A stretch of 64,000 bases of DNA from Shinella zoogloeoides (GTDB taxonomy: Bacteria; Pseudomonadota; Alphaproteobacteria; Rhizobiales; Rhizobiaceae). The position numbers were made by a program, and so were the translations under genes. How positions within the stretch are numbered: position 1 is the first letter of the stretch; every line of letters starts with the position of its first letter. Of the stretch, positions 18,127-27,813 are shown piece after piece. The stretch lies in assembly GCF_033705735.1 (NCBI RefSeq), contig NZ_CP131130.1, forward strand, positions 3,297,501 to 3,361,500, read 5' to 3'. The notes beneath the pieces were generated by a model. That model made no database searches. It was not told where the DNA came from and saw nothing but the letters and a program-made list of their open reading frames with translations.

Positions 18127-18954
18127 TCATTTGGTCCCGAGCCGTCCGCCCATCGCCCGCGTCACGCCCTCCGCCGCCGCGCGAACCACGGGGCCGAAGG
18201 CGTCCACCTTGCTGTCGGGAAGCCGCACCGCCGGGCCGGACACCGAGATGCCGGCAACCGCCTCGCCATATTCGTCGAAGATCGGCGCCGCCACGCAGCG
18301 CATGCCGAGCGTGTGCTCCTCGTCGTCGATCGACCAGCCGCGGGCGCGGATCCTGCCGATATCCTCCAGCAACGTCGGGATCGTATCGCGGGTCTTGTCG
18401 GTGAAATGCTGCAGCGTGCGGCCGGTAAGCAGCGCTTCGATCCGGGCGTCGGGCCAGGTCGAGAGAATCGCCTTGCCGATGCCGGAAGCATGGATCGGCC
18501 CGCGCCGGCCGGGGCGGAAGAAGGCGCGCATCGGCGCATGGCTTTCGACCTGCGAGATGAAGACGACGTCGCCGTCATCCTCGATGGCGATATTGGCGGT
18601 CTCGCCGCAGCCCTCCATCAATTGCTTGAGGAACGGCCGGCTGATCGTGCCGAGCTTGCGGAAGCGCAGATAGGCGGTGCCGATCTCGAAGGCCTTGACG
18701 CCGATCGTCCACGCGCCGGTCTCCCCGTCATGCGTCACCATGCCGTGCTGGGCGAGCGAGGTGAGCAGCCGGTGCACGGTGGAGGGCGCCATGCCGGAAG
18801 CGTCCGCAAGGTCCGTCAGCGCCGCGCCGTCGGCTGCCGCCACCAGATCGAGCAGCTTCAGGCTCCGGTCGAGCACCTGCACCGAGGACGGCGCCGCATT
18901 TTCCGCCGGCTTCCGGCCGGGCCGTCCGCGCGTCTTTTCCTGATGCTCTGCCAT
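18127..18954 (-). CDS. IclR-family regulator of glyoxylate utilisation
   Basis: A 275-residue IclR protein with an N-terminal winged helix (VQVLDRSLKLLDLVAAADG, then GMAPSTVHRLLTSLAQHGMV, residues about 25-85) and a C-terminal effector domain (HASGIGKAILSTWPDARIE, RGWSIDDEEHTLGMRCVAAPI). It is divergent from gcl, as AllR-type regulators often are, which suggests that it controls the gcl-hyi-glxR operon in response to glyoxylate or allantoin-derived signals. That role is inferred from family and position. Confidence 0.9.
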   Translation of the reverse strand: MAEHQEKTRGRPGRKPAENAAPSSVQVLDRSLKLLDLVAAADGAALTDLADASGMAPSTVHRLLTSLAQHGMVTHDGETGAWTIGVKAFEIGTAYLRFRKLGTISRPFLKQLMEGCGETANIAIEDDGDVVFISQVESHAPMRAFFRPGRRGPIHASGIGKAILSTWPDARIEALLTGRTLQHFTDKTRDTIPTLLEDIGRIRARGWSIDDEEHTLGMRCVAAPIFDEYGEAVAGISVSGPAVRLPDSKVDAFGPVVRAAAEGVTRAMGGRLGTK

Positions 18955-19030
18955 GATGGTCTTCTCCTGCCTGCCTTGCCATTCCCATAGCCGGCCCGGA
19001 GCGATTGTTCCAGTTTCGTTGAAAATGTTT

Positions 19031-19056
19031 ATTTCCGTATAATGGGATTGATTTCC
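19031..19056. promoter_or_regulatory. Direct repeats in the iclR-gcl promoter region
   Basis: ATTTCC occurs at 19031-19036 and again at 19051-19056, exactly 20 bp apart, which puts the two on the same face of the helix. A TATAAT box lies between them at 19038-19043, and AAAATG / CATTTT flank the pair. This AT-rich stretch is the best candidate for the gcl promoter and an IclR-type operator. No protein evidence. Confidence 0.35.
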
Positions 19057-19119
19057 ATTTTATGATTGCGCCGAAACGCGGATGCGCTACCTTCCTTCTC
19101 GAGAGACGGAGGAAAACCC

Positions 19120-20907
19120 ATGGCTAAAATGCGTGCTGTCGATGCGGCGGTGCTGGTTCTGGAGAAGGAAGGCATCGATTGTGCCTTCGGCGTTCCGGGC
19201 GCTGCGATCAATCCCTTCTATTCGGCGCTGAAGGCGCGCGGCTCGGTCCGCCACATCCTGGCCCGCCATGTCGAGGGCGCAAGCCACATGGCCGAAGGCT
19301 ATACCCGTGCCCGTGCCGGCAATATCGGCCTTTGCATCGGCACGTCCGGCCCCGCCGGCACTGACATGATCACCGGCCTCTATTCGGCTTCCGCCGATTC
19401 GATCCCGATCCTCTGCATCACTGGCCAGGCGCCGCGCGCCCGCCTCGACAAGGAAGACTTCCAGGCGGTCGACATCGCCAAGATCGCTGCGCCCGTCACC
19501 AAATGGGCCGTCACGGTCATGGAGCCGGGCCTCGTGCCTTACGTCTTCCAGAAGGCGTTCCATACGATGCGCTCCGGCCGCCCCGGCCCGGTCCTCATCG
19601 ACCTGCCGATCGATGTCCAGCTTGCGGAGATCGAGTTCGATATCGATGCATACGAGCCTCTGACGCCCTACAAGCCGGCCGCGACCCGCGCCCAGGCCGA
19701 GAAGGCGCTCACCATGCTCAATGAATCCGAGCGCCCGCTGCTCGTCGCCGGCGGCGGCATCATCAATGCGGATGCCTCGGACCTTCTGGTCGAGCTTGCG
19801 GAAATCACCGGCGTTCCCGTCATCCCGACCCTGATGGGCTGGGGCGTCATCCCGGACGATCACCCGCTGATGGCCGGCATGTGCGGCCTGCAGACCTCGC
19901 ACCGCTACGGCAATGCCACGCTGCTTGCCTCGGACTTCGTCTTCGGCATCGGCAACCGCTGGGCAAACCGCCACACCGGCAATATCCCGACCTATACGGA
20001 AGGCCGCAAGTTCATCCACGTCGACATCGAGCCGACGCAGATTGGCCGCGTCTTCACGCCGGATTTCGGCATCGTCTCCGATGCCGGCGCCGCCCTGCAA
20101 GTCTTCGTCGAGGTCGCCACGGAATGGAAGGCGGCGGGCAAGCTGCGCGACTGGTCCGGCTGGGCCGGCGAATGCCGCGAGCGCAAGCGCACCATGCTGC
20201 GCAAGACCCATTTCGACCAGATGCCGCTGAAGCCCCAGCGCGTCTACGAGGAGATGAACAAGGCCTTCGACCGCGACACCTGCTACGTCTCGACCATCGG
20301 CCTCAGCCAGATCGCCGGCGCGCAGTTCCTGCATGTCTACAAGCCGCGCAACTGGATCAATTGCGGCCAGGCCGGCCCGCTCGGCTGGACGCTGCCGGCA
20401 GCGCTCGGCGTGCGCGCCGCCGACCCGGACCGTCCGATCGTCGCGCTGTCGGGTGACTACGACTTCCAGTTCCTCATCGAGGAGCTTGCGGTCGGCGCCC
20501 AGCACAAGCTGCCCTACCTGCATGTGGTCGTGAACAACTCGTATCTCGGCCTCATCCGGCAGGCCCAGCGCGGCTTCAACATGGACTTCGAAGTCTCGCT
20601 CGCCTTCGACAACATCAACGCGAATGCCGACTCGGAAGCCGGCTACGGCGTCGATCACGTCGCGGTCGCCGAAGGCCTCGGCTGCAAGGCGATCCGTGTC
20701 CGCAGCGCCAACGAGTTCCAGGAAGCCTTCAACACGGCGCAGAAGCTGATGAAGGAGCATCAGGTTCCCGTCGTCATCGAGTTCATCCTCGAGCGCGTCA
20801 CGAATATCGCCATGGGCGCCGATATCAACGCTGTCGTCGAGTTCGAGGAACTGGCAGAACGCGGCGAGGATGCGCCGACGGCAACGCTGGCCGCCCTGCT
20901 GGATTGA
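19120..20907 (+). CDS. gcl: Glyoxylate carboligase
   Basis: A 595-residue thiamine-diphosphate enzyme that joins two glyoxylates to tartronate semialdehyde and CO2. The three ThDP-enzyme domains are present: Pyr (1 to about 170), middle (190-330) and PP (370-560, with GDYDFQFL and [15 protein letters not shown]). Residue 51 is Val in [13 protein letters not shown], where nearly all other ThDP enzymes have Glu. This substitution is the known mark of glyoxylate carboligase. ATG at 19120 follows GGAGG. Confidence 0.97.
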   Translation: MAKMRAVDAAVLVLEKEGIDCAFGVPGAAINPFYSALKARGSVRHILARHVEGASHMAEGYTRARAGNIGLCIGTSGPAGTDMITGLYSASADSIPILCITGQAPRARLDKEDFQAVDIAKIAAPVTKWAVTVMEPGLVPYVFQKAFHTMRSGRPGPVLIDLPIDVQLAEIEFDIDAYEPLTPYKPAATRAQAEKALTMLNESERPLLVAGGGIINADASDLLVELAEITGVPVIPTLMGWGVIPDDHPLMAGMCGLQTSHRYGNATLLASDFVFGIGNRWANRHTGNIPTYTEGRKFIHVDIEPTQIGRVFTPDFGIVSDAGAALQVFVEVATEWKAAGKLRDWSGWAGECRERKRTMLRKTHFDQMPLKPQRVYEEMNKAFDRDTCYVSTIGLSQIAGAQFLHVYKPRNWINCGQAGPLGWTLPAALGVRAADPDRPIVALSGDYDFQFLIEELAVGAQHKLPYLHVVVNNSYLGLIRQAQRGFNMDFEVSLAFDNINANADSEAGYGVDHVAVAEGLGCKAIRVRSANEFQEAFNTAQKLMKEHQVPVVIEFILERVTNIAMGADINAVVEFEELAERGEDAPTATLAALLD

Positions 20908-20924
20908 GTTAGAGGGAGAATACA

Positions 20925-21704
20925 ATGCCGAAATTTGCGGCCAACCTGACCATGCTCTTCAACGAGGTGCCCTTCATGGAGCGCTTCGCCCTGGCCGCCA
21001 AGGCCGGCTTCGAGGGGGTCGAGTATCTCTTCCCCTACGATTTCGACAAGGAAGCCCTGCGCGCCGAATTGAAGAAGCACGGCCTCACCCAGGTCCTGCA
21101 CAACCTGCCGGCCGGCAACTGGGCCGGCGGCGAGCGCGGCATCGCGGTGCTGCCGGATCGCGTCGATGAGTTCCGCCGGGGCGTTGCCTCGGCCATCGAC
21201 TATGCGATGGCGCTCGGCTGCAAGCAGGTCAACTGCCTGTCGGGCATCGCGCCGGCCGGTGTGCCGGACAGCGTGCTGCGCACCACCTTCGTCTCCAACC
21301 TCAAGCTGGCGGCGTCGGAACTCGGTAAGCACGGTATCAAGCTGCTGATCGAGCCGATCAACCATTTCGACATTCCCGGCTTCTATCTCAACACGCCGGA
21401 TCAGGCGGCCTCGATCATCGCCGAGGTCGGCTCCGACAACCTCTATATCCAGTACGACCTCTACCATCAGCAGCGCACCGAGGGCGAGCTGATCGGTACG
21501 TTCAAGAAGCACCAGGCGCAGATCCCCCACGTGCAGCTTGCCGACAATCCGGGCCGCAACGAGCCGGGCACCGGCGAGATCGCCTGGCCCTTCGTGTTCA
21601 GGACGCTCGATGCGCTCGGTTACGACGGCTGGATCGGCTGCGAATACAAGCCGCGCACCACCACCGGGGAAGGCCTCGGCTGGCTGGCCGAAGTCGGCCG
21701 CTGA
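20925..21704 (+). CDS. hyi: Hydroxypyruvate isomerase
   Basis: A 259-residue TIM-barrel protein of the Hyi family that interconverts tartronate semialdehyde and hydroxypyruvate. Family blocks include the opening FAANLTMLFNEVPFMERF, IEPINHFDIPGFYLNT, IQYDLYHQQRTEGEL and HVQLADNPGRNEPGTGEI. It starts 17 nt after gcl with AGAGGGAG upstream and is clearly in the gcl operon. Confidence 0.95.
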   Translation: MPKFAANLTMLFNEVPFMERFALAAKAGFEGVEYLFPYDFDKEALRAELKKHGLTQVLHNLPAGNWAGGERGIAVLPDRVDEFRRGVASAIDYAMALGCKQVNCLSGIAPAGVPDSVLRTTFVSNLKLAASELGKHGIKLLIEPINHFDIPGFYLNTPDQAASIIAEVGSDNLYIQYDLYHQQRTEGELIGTFKKHQAQIPHVQLADNPGRNEPGTGEIAWPFVFRTLDALGYDGWIGCEYKPRTTTGEGLGWLAEVGR

Positions 21705-21737
21705 GCCTCAAACCATTTCAAGACTGGGAGTTAGATC

Positions 21738-22622
21738 ATGGCAAATATCGGTTTCATCGGCCTCGGCATCATGGGCACGCCCATGGCGCGTCACCTCCAG
21801 GATGCCGGCCACACCGTCATCACCTCGAAGTTCTCGATCGCGCCGCGGCAGGAGCTTGTCGATAACGGCCTGAAGATCGTCGACAGCCCGAAGGCGCTCG
21901 CCGAGACCGTCGATACGATCATCCTCATGCTGCCGGATACGCCGGAAGTCGAGGACGTGCTCTTCGGCGAGAACGGCGTCTCCTACGGCCTTTCGGCCGG
22001 CAAGCTCGTCATCGACATGAGCTCGATCTCGCCGATCGCGACCAAGGAATTCGCCAAGAAGATCCGCGCGACCGGCGCCGAATATGTCGACGGCCCGGTC
22101 TCGGGCGGCGAGGTCGGCGCGAAGAACGCCTCGCTCTCCATCATGGCCGGCGGCTCGCAGGAAAGCTTCGACAGGGCGCTGCCGCTCTTCCAGCTCATGG
22201 GCAAGAACATCACGCTCGTCGGCGATTGCGGCGACGGTCAGGTGACCAAGGTCGCCAACCAGATCATCGTGGCGCTCACCATCGAGGCCGTCGCCGAAGC
22301 CCTCGTCTTCGCCTCCAAGGCCGGCGCCGATCCGGCGCGCGTGCGCGCGGCGCTGATGGGCGGCTTTGCCTCCTCGCGCATCCTCGAAGTGCATGGCGAG
22401 CGCATGGTCAAGCGCACCTTCGATCCGGGCTTCCGCATCTCGCTGCACCAGAAGGACCTCAATCTGGCTCTCCAAGGGGCCAAGACGCTTGGCGTCGCGC
22501 TGCCCAACACGGCATCCACGCAGGAGCTTTTCAATCAGTGCGCGGCCCACGGCGATGCGGGCCTCGATCACTCCGGTCTCGTCACCGCGCTGGAGCGCAT
22601 GGCGAACCACGCCGTCGCATGA
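21738..22622 (+). CDS. glxR: Tartronate semialdehyde reductase
   Basis: A 294-residue beta-hydroxyacid dehydrogenase that reduces tartronate semialdehyde to D-glycerate. The NAD(P) motif is GFIGLGIMGTPMA. Substrate residues lie in DGPVSGGEVGAKNASL (Ser122), and the catalytic lysine is Lys171 in GDGQVTKVANQ. It follows hyi by 33 bp with GGGAG before the start. A long GC hairpin follows the stop. Confidence 0.95.
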   Translation: MANIGFIGLGIMGTPMARHLQDAGHTVITSKFSIAPRQELVDNGLKIVDSPKALAETVDTIILMLPDTPEVEDVLFGENGVSYGLSAGKLVIDMSSISPIATKEFAKKIRATGAEYVDGPVSGGEVGAKNASLSIMAGGSQESFDRALPLFQLMGKNITLVGDCGDGQVTKVANQIIVALTIEAVAEALVFASKAGADPARVRAALMGGFASSRILEVHGERMVKRTFDPGFRISLHQKDLNLALQGAKTLGVALPNTASTQELFNQCAAHGDAGLDHSGLVTALERMANHAVA

Positions 22623-22628
22623 CGGCCT

Positions 22629-22659
22629 GACCGGGCGGGGAGGGGAGCCCCGCCCGGTC
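22629..22659 (+). terminator. GC-rich hairpin after glxR
   Basis: A 12-bp perfect stem, GACCGGGCGGGG / CCCCGCCCGGTC, with a 7-nt loop begins 7 nt after the glxR stop. There is no T-run, so it may attenuate or protect the 3' end and not terminate fully. Confidence 0.5.
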
Positions 22660-22780
22660 ACCCCATCCTGAGGAGGAGAGACAGCCCCTCGTCCCGCCGC
22701 GCCGTCTTGGAGGAGAGGGCGCTGGCTTGCGGATGAGGGGCTGTGTTTATATGAGCTACCCGCAGACCCGGAGGAACCCC

Positions 22781-24049
22781 ATGCCCATCATCGCCGACCC
22801 GCGCGCCTTTCTCGAACATCTCTTTTCCGTCGCGGTCGATGCGGCAGATCCTGAAAAGGTGCTGGCCGCCAACCTGCCGGAAAAGCCGAAGGGCCGCACG
22901 GTGGTGATCGGCGCCGGCAAGGGCGCCGCGCAGATGGCCCGCGCCTTCGAGCGCCTGTGGGACGCGCCGCTGACGGGCGTCGTCGTCACGCGCTACGGCT
23001 ATGCGGTGCCCTGCGAGCGCATCGAGGTGCTGGAAGCGGCCCATCCGGTGCCGGACGATAGCGGCCTTCTCGCCTCCGGCCGGCTGATGGCCGCCGTGCG
23101 GGGCCTCACCGAGGACGACCTCGTCGTCGCCCTCGTCTGTGGCGGCGGCTCGGCGCTCCTGCCCGCGCCCGCCGGCGACCTGACGCTCGCCGACGAGATC
23201 GCCGTCAACAAGGCGCTGCTCGCCTCCGGCGCGCCGATCAGCGCCATGAATGCCGTGCGCAAGCAGGTCTCGCGCATCAAGGGCGGCCGGCTGGCCGCGC
23301 TCGCCCATCCCGCCCGCGTCGTCTCGCTGGTCGTCTCCGACATTCCGGGCGACAATCCCGCCCTCGTCGCCTCCGGCCCGACCATCGCCGACGAGACGAC
23401 CCGCGCCGATGCGCTCCGCCTCATCGAGCGCTACCGCCTCGACCTGCCGGAGGCCGTCATGCGCCATATCGAGGGCGGCACGGACGAGCCGCCATTGCCC
23501 TCCGATCCGCGCTATGCCCGCAACGAGGTGAGGCTCGTCGCCTCCGCCGCCGTCTCGCTGGAAGCCGCCGCCGCCGCCGCGAAGGAAGCCGGCATCGAGG
23601 CCGTCATCCTTTCCGACGCCATCGAGGGCGAAGCCTGCGAAGTCGGCCGCGTGCATGCCGCCATCGCCGCGGAAGTCGTGCGCCGCGACCGGCCGTTCCA
23701 TAAACCCGTCGTCATCCTCTCGGGGGGCGAAACCACCGTGACGATCAGGGGCAAGGGCAAGGGCGGCCGCAACGGCGAGTTCCTGCTCTCCTTCGCCTGC
23801 GCCACTGACGGCCTCGAAGGCCTTTATGCGCTCGCCGCCGATACGGACGGCATCGACGGCTCGGAGGACAATGCGGGCGCCTTCGCCGACGGCACCACGG
23901 TCTCGCGCCTCGCCGACAAGGGCAAGGACGCCGCCGAGTTCCTGTCGCGCAACGACAGTTGGACCGCCTTCGACGCCCTCGGCGACCTCTTCGTGCCCGG
24001 CCCGACCGGCACCAACGTCAACGATTTCCGGGCGATCCTGATTCAGTAG
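22781..24049 (+). CDS. Glycerate kinase, GK-II / MOFRL type
   Basis: A 422-residue glycerate kinase of the GckA/TtuD class, which gives 2-phosphoglycerate. The N-terminal nucleotide-binding region shows TVVIGAGKGAAQMARAFE and ALVCGGGSALLPAPAG. The C-terminal MOFRL domain shows GKGGRNGEFLLSFA, AADTDGIDGSEDNAGAF and GPTGTNVNDFR. ATG at 22781 has GGAGG at 6 nt; an upstream in-frame ATG at 22751 lacks a good site. It completes the route from glyoxylate to central metabolism, although the hairpin and 158-bp gap after glxR may give it separate control. Confidence 0.93.
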   Translation: MPIIADPRAFLEHLFSVAVDAADPEKVLAANLPEKPKGRTVVIGAGKGAAQMARAFERLWDAPLTGVVVTRYGYAVPCERIEVLEAAHPVPDDSGLLASGRLMAAVRGLTEDDLVVALVCGGGSALLPAPAGDLTLADEIAVNKALLASGAPISAMNAVRKQVSRIKGGRLAALAHPARVVSLVVSDIPGDNPALVASGPTIADETTRADALRLIERYRLDLPEAVMRHIEGGTDEPPLPSDPRYARNEVRLVASAAVSLEAAAAAAKEAGIEAVILSDAIEGEACEVGRVHAAIAAEVVRRDRPFHKPVVILSGGETTVTIRGKGKGGRNGEFLLSFACATDGLEGLYALAADTDGIDGSEDNAGAFADGTTVSRLADKGKDAAEFLSRNDSWTAFDALGDLFVPGPTGTNVNDFRAILIQ

Positions 24050-24103
24050 CCCAGGCGGGAAAGCTCCGGCACGCCGGAGCCTTTAACCTCGCTCCACCCG
24101 CTG

Positions 24104-24189
24104 TCGTCATCCTCGGCCTTGTGCCGAGGATCTGCCAACGCATTGAAATATCGAGACGTTGCAGATGCTCGGGACAGGCCGGGCATGAC
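24104..24189. repeat. Palindromic intergenic repeat, RIME-like
   Basis: The element starts near GTCATCCTCGGC and ends GGCCGGGCATGACGG. CCTCGGC can pair with GCCGAGG, and ATCTGCCAACG has an imperfect inverted copy, GACGTTGCAGAT, further on. Its outer edges, GTCAT and ATGAC, are complementary. It resembles a family of high-copy rhizobial intergenic repeats and sits between glycerate kinase and dnaJ. Confidence 0.55.
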
Positions 24190-24221
24190 GGAGGAGAGGT
24201 TCGCGGTTCTATTGAACATGC

Positions 24222-24250
24222 AAAAAAGCCCCGGCGCTGCCGGGGCTTTT
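24222..24250. terminator. Bidirectional terminator between glycerate kinase and dnaJ
   Basis: GCCCCGGC pairs with GCCGGGGC, extended by AAAA / TTTT on both sides. It can end both convergent transcripts. Confidence 0.85.
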
Positions 24251-24268
24251 CGTTTGTCTCCCAAGGTC

Positions 24269-25402
24269 TCAGCCTTCGAAGAATTCCTTCATCCGGGCGA
24301 AGAAGCCCGCCGATTCCGGATTGTTCTCCTTCGAGGAAATCTCCTCGAATTCCTTGAGCAGCTCGCGCTGGCGCTTGGTGAGCTTCTGCGGCGTCTCGAT
24401 CTGGATCTGGATGTAGAGATCGCCGACCTGGCTGGAGCGCAGCACCGGCATGCCCTTGCCCTTGAGGCGGAACTGCTTGCCGGCTTGGGTGCCCTCGGGC
24501 ACCGAGACGCGCGACTTGGTGCCGTCGAGCGTGGCGACGTCGAAGGTGCCGCCCAGCGCCGCCGTCGTCATCGAGATCGGCACGGCGCAGTAGAGGTCCG
24601 CCCCGTCGCGCTGGAAGAATTCGTGCGGCTTCACCGACAGGAAGATATAGAGGTCGCCCGCCGGTCCGCCGCGAACGCCGGCCTCGCCCTCGCCGGAAAG
24701 GCGGATGCGCGTGCCGTCCTCGATGCCGGCCGGAATGTTGACCGACAGCGAGCGCTCTTCCGTGATGCGGCCATTGCCGTGGCACTTGGTGCAGGGATCG
24801 CTGATCGTCTGGCCGCGGCCGTGGCAGGTCGGGCAGGTGCGCTCGATGGAGAAGAAGCCCTGTGCGGCGCGCACGCGGCCGGAGCCCTGGCAGGTGGCGC
24901 AGGTCTTGGGGCTGGTGCCCGGCTTGGCGCCGGAGCCGGTACAGACGTCGCAGGTGATCGACGTCGGCACGCGGATCTGCGCGGTCTTGCCGGCATAGGC
25001 CTCTTCGAGAGAGATCTCCATGTTGTAGCGAAGGTCGCCGCCGCGCTCGCGTCCACCGGAGGAACGCCGCTGGCGCCCGCCGCCCATCATCTCGCCGAAG
25101 ATATCCTCGAAGATGTCGGAGAAACCGCCGCCGCCGAAACCGCCACCGCCGAAGCCGCCGCCACCCATGCCGCCGTGTTCGAAGGCCGCATGGCCGTAGC
25201 GGTCGTAGGCTGCCCGCTTCTGCGGGTCCTTGAGCATTTCATAGGCTTCGTTGACGTCCTTGAACTTCTGTTCTGCGGAGGCATCGCCCGGATTCTTGTC
25301 GGGGTGGTACTTCATCGCCATCTTGCGGAAGGCGCTCTTCAGCTCCTTCTCGTCGGCGGTCCTGGAGACACCCAGCGTCTCGTAAAAATCAGCTTTTGCC
25401 AT
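24269..25402 (-). CDS. dnaJ: Chaperone DnaJ
   Basis: A 377-residue type I Hsp40. The J domain (1-70) holds HPD in [10 protein letters not shown] glycine/phenylalanine-rich stretch follows (about 75-105). The zinc-binding region has all four CxxCxGxG repeats ([32 protein letters not shown]). C-terminal substrate-binding domains complete it. It lies 226 bp downstream of dnaK on the same strand, the usual alphaproteobacterial order. Confidence 0.98.
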   Translation of the reverse strand: MAKADFYETLGVSRTADEKELKSAFRKMAMKYHPDKNPGDASAEQKFKDVNEAYEMLKDPQKRAAYDRYGHAAFEHGGMGGGGFGGGGFGGGGFSDIFEDIFGEMMGGGRQRRSSGGRERGGDLRYNMEISLEEAYAGKTAQIRVPTSITCDVCTGSGAKPGTSPKTCATCQGSGRVRAAQGFFSIERTCPTCHGRGQTISDPCTKCHGNGRITEERSLSVNIPAGIEDGTRIRLSGEGEAGVRGGPAGDLYIFLSVKPHEFFQRDGADLYCAVPISMTTAALGGTFDVATLDGTKSRVSVPEGTQAGKQFRLKGKGMPVLRSSQVGDLYIQIQIETPQKLTKRQRELLKEFEEISSKENNPESAGFFARMKEFFEG

Positions 25403-25592
25403 TCGGGTTCACGTCCGTTTCGCGGGAACGGTCTTGTTATTATGGATGGGGAAGCTTGCCTTGGCCTCACGCATGCGAAAGGCGGAAGCCGGGCGAAGGG
25501 AAGGCCATGACGTCATCGCCGCGATAAACGGGAGTGATCATGCTGCCTTGTTTCCCTTCGTGCTGACTTCCGCCTTTTCACTATCCGTTGCA

Positions 25593-25615
25593 CCGGCCGC
25601 GTCGGACGCGGCCGG
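25593..25615 (-). terminator. Hairpin in the dnaK-dnaJ gap
   Basis: CCGGCCGCGT / ACGCGGCCGG, a 10-bp stem with a 3-nt loop, lies just after dnaK. No T-run follows on the minus strand. It may reduce read-through into dnaJ and so set the DnaK:DnaJ ratio. Confidence 0.4.
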
Positions 25616-25628
25616 CATGTCAGGAGGC

Positions 25629-27533
<1,905 letters not shown>

Positions 27534-27644
27534 GTCATTCTCTCCTTGAAGCGAACTGCCGGAACCCATTCAGGCATTCTTTTGGCAGCCCCTAATGGTA
27601 TGGTCTTGTCGAAAGCGCCGGTCTGAACCGAAGCTTTGCGGGGT

Positions 27645-27673
27645 ATATAAGGACCCCTCCAGACGACTGCAAG
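27645..27673 (-). promoter_or_regulatory. RpoH-like heat-shock promoter of dnaK
   Basis: On the minus strand, CTTGCA (27673-27668) and CTTATAT (27651-27645) are separated by 16 nt. This fits the alphaproteobacterial RpoH pattern of CTTG near -35 and CYTATNT near -10. It would give a leader of roughly 105 nt before dnaK. Confidence 0.6.
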
Positions 27674-27730
27674 ACATGGACGAGGCGCAAAGCGCGCAAA
27701 ATCAGCGTGTCCGGCAAGGTGAAAGGGTCG

Positions 27731-27760
27731 CCGCCGGCAATGTGGTGAGCTTGCCGGCGG
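27731..27760 (-). terminator. Hairpin downstream of the PBP1A gene
   Basis: CCGCCGGCAA / TTGCCGGCGG form a perfect 10-bp stem with a 10-nt loop, 54 bp after the penicillin-binding protein stop codon. There is no strong T-run. Confidence 0.45.
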
Positions 27761-27813
27761 GCGTCAAGCCGGCAGAACGGTCCGTACCGCGCGGTGCAGG
27801 TTTTACGTGGACG

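Noticed and set aside
24104..24189. CRISPR-like or riboswitch-like structure before dnaJ
   Set aside because: The palindromic layout fits an intergenic mosaic repeat. There is no array of repeats with unique spacers and no cas gene.
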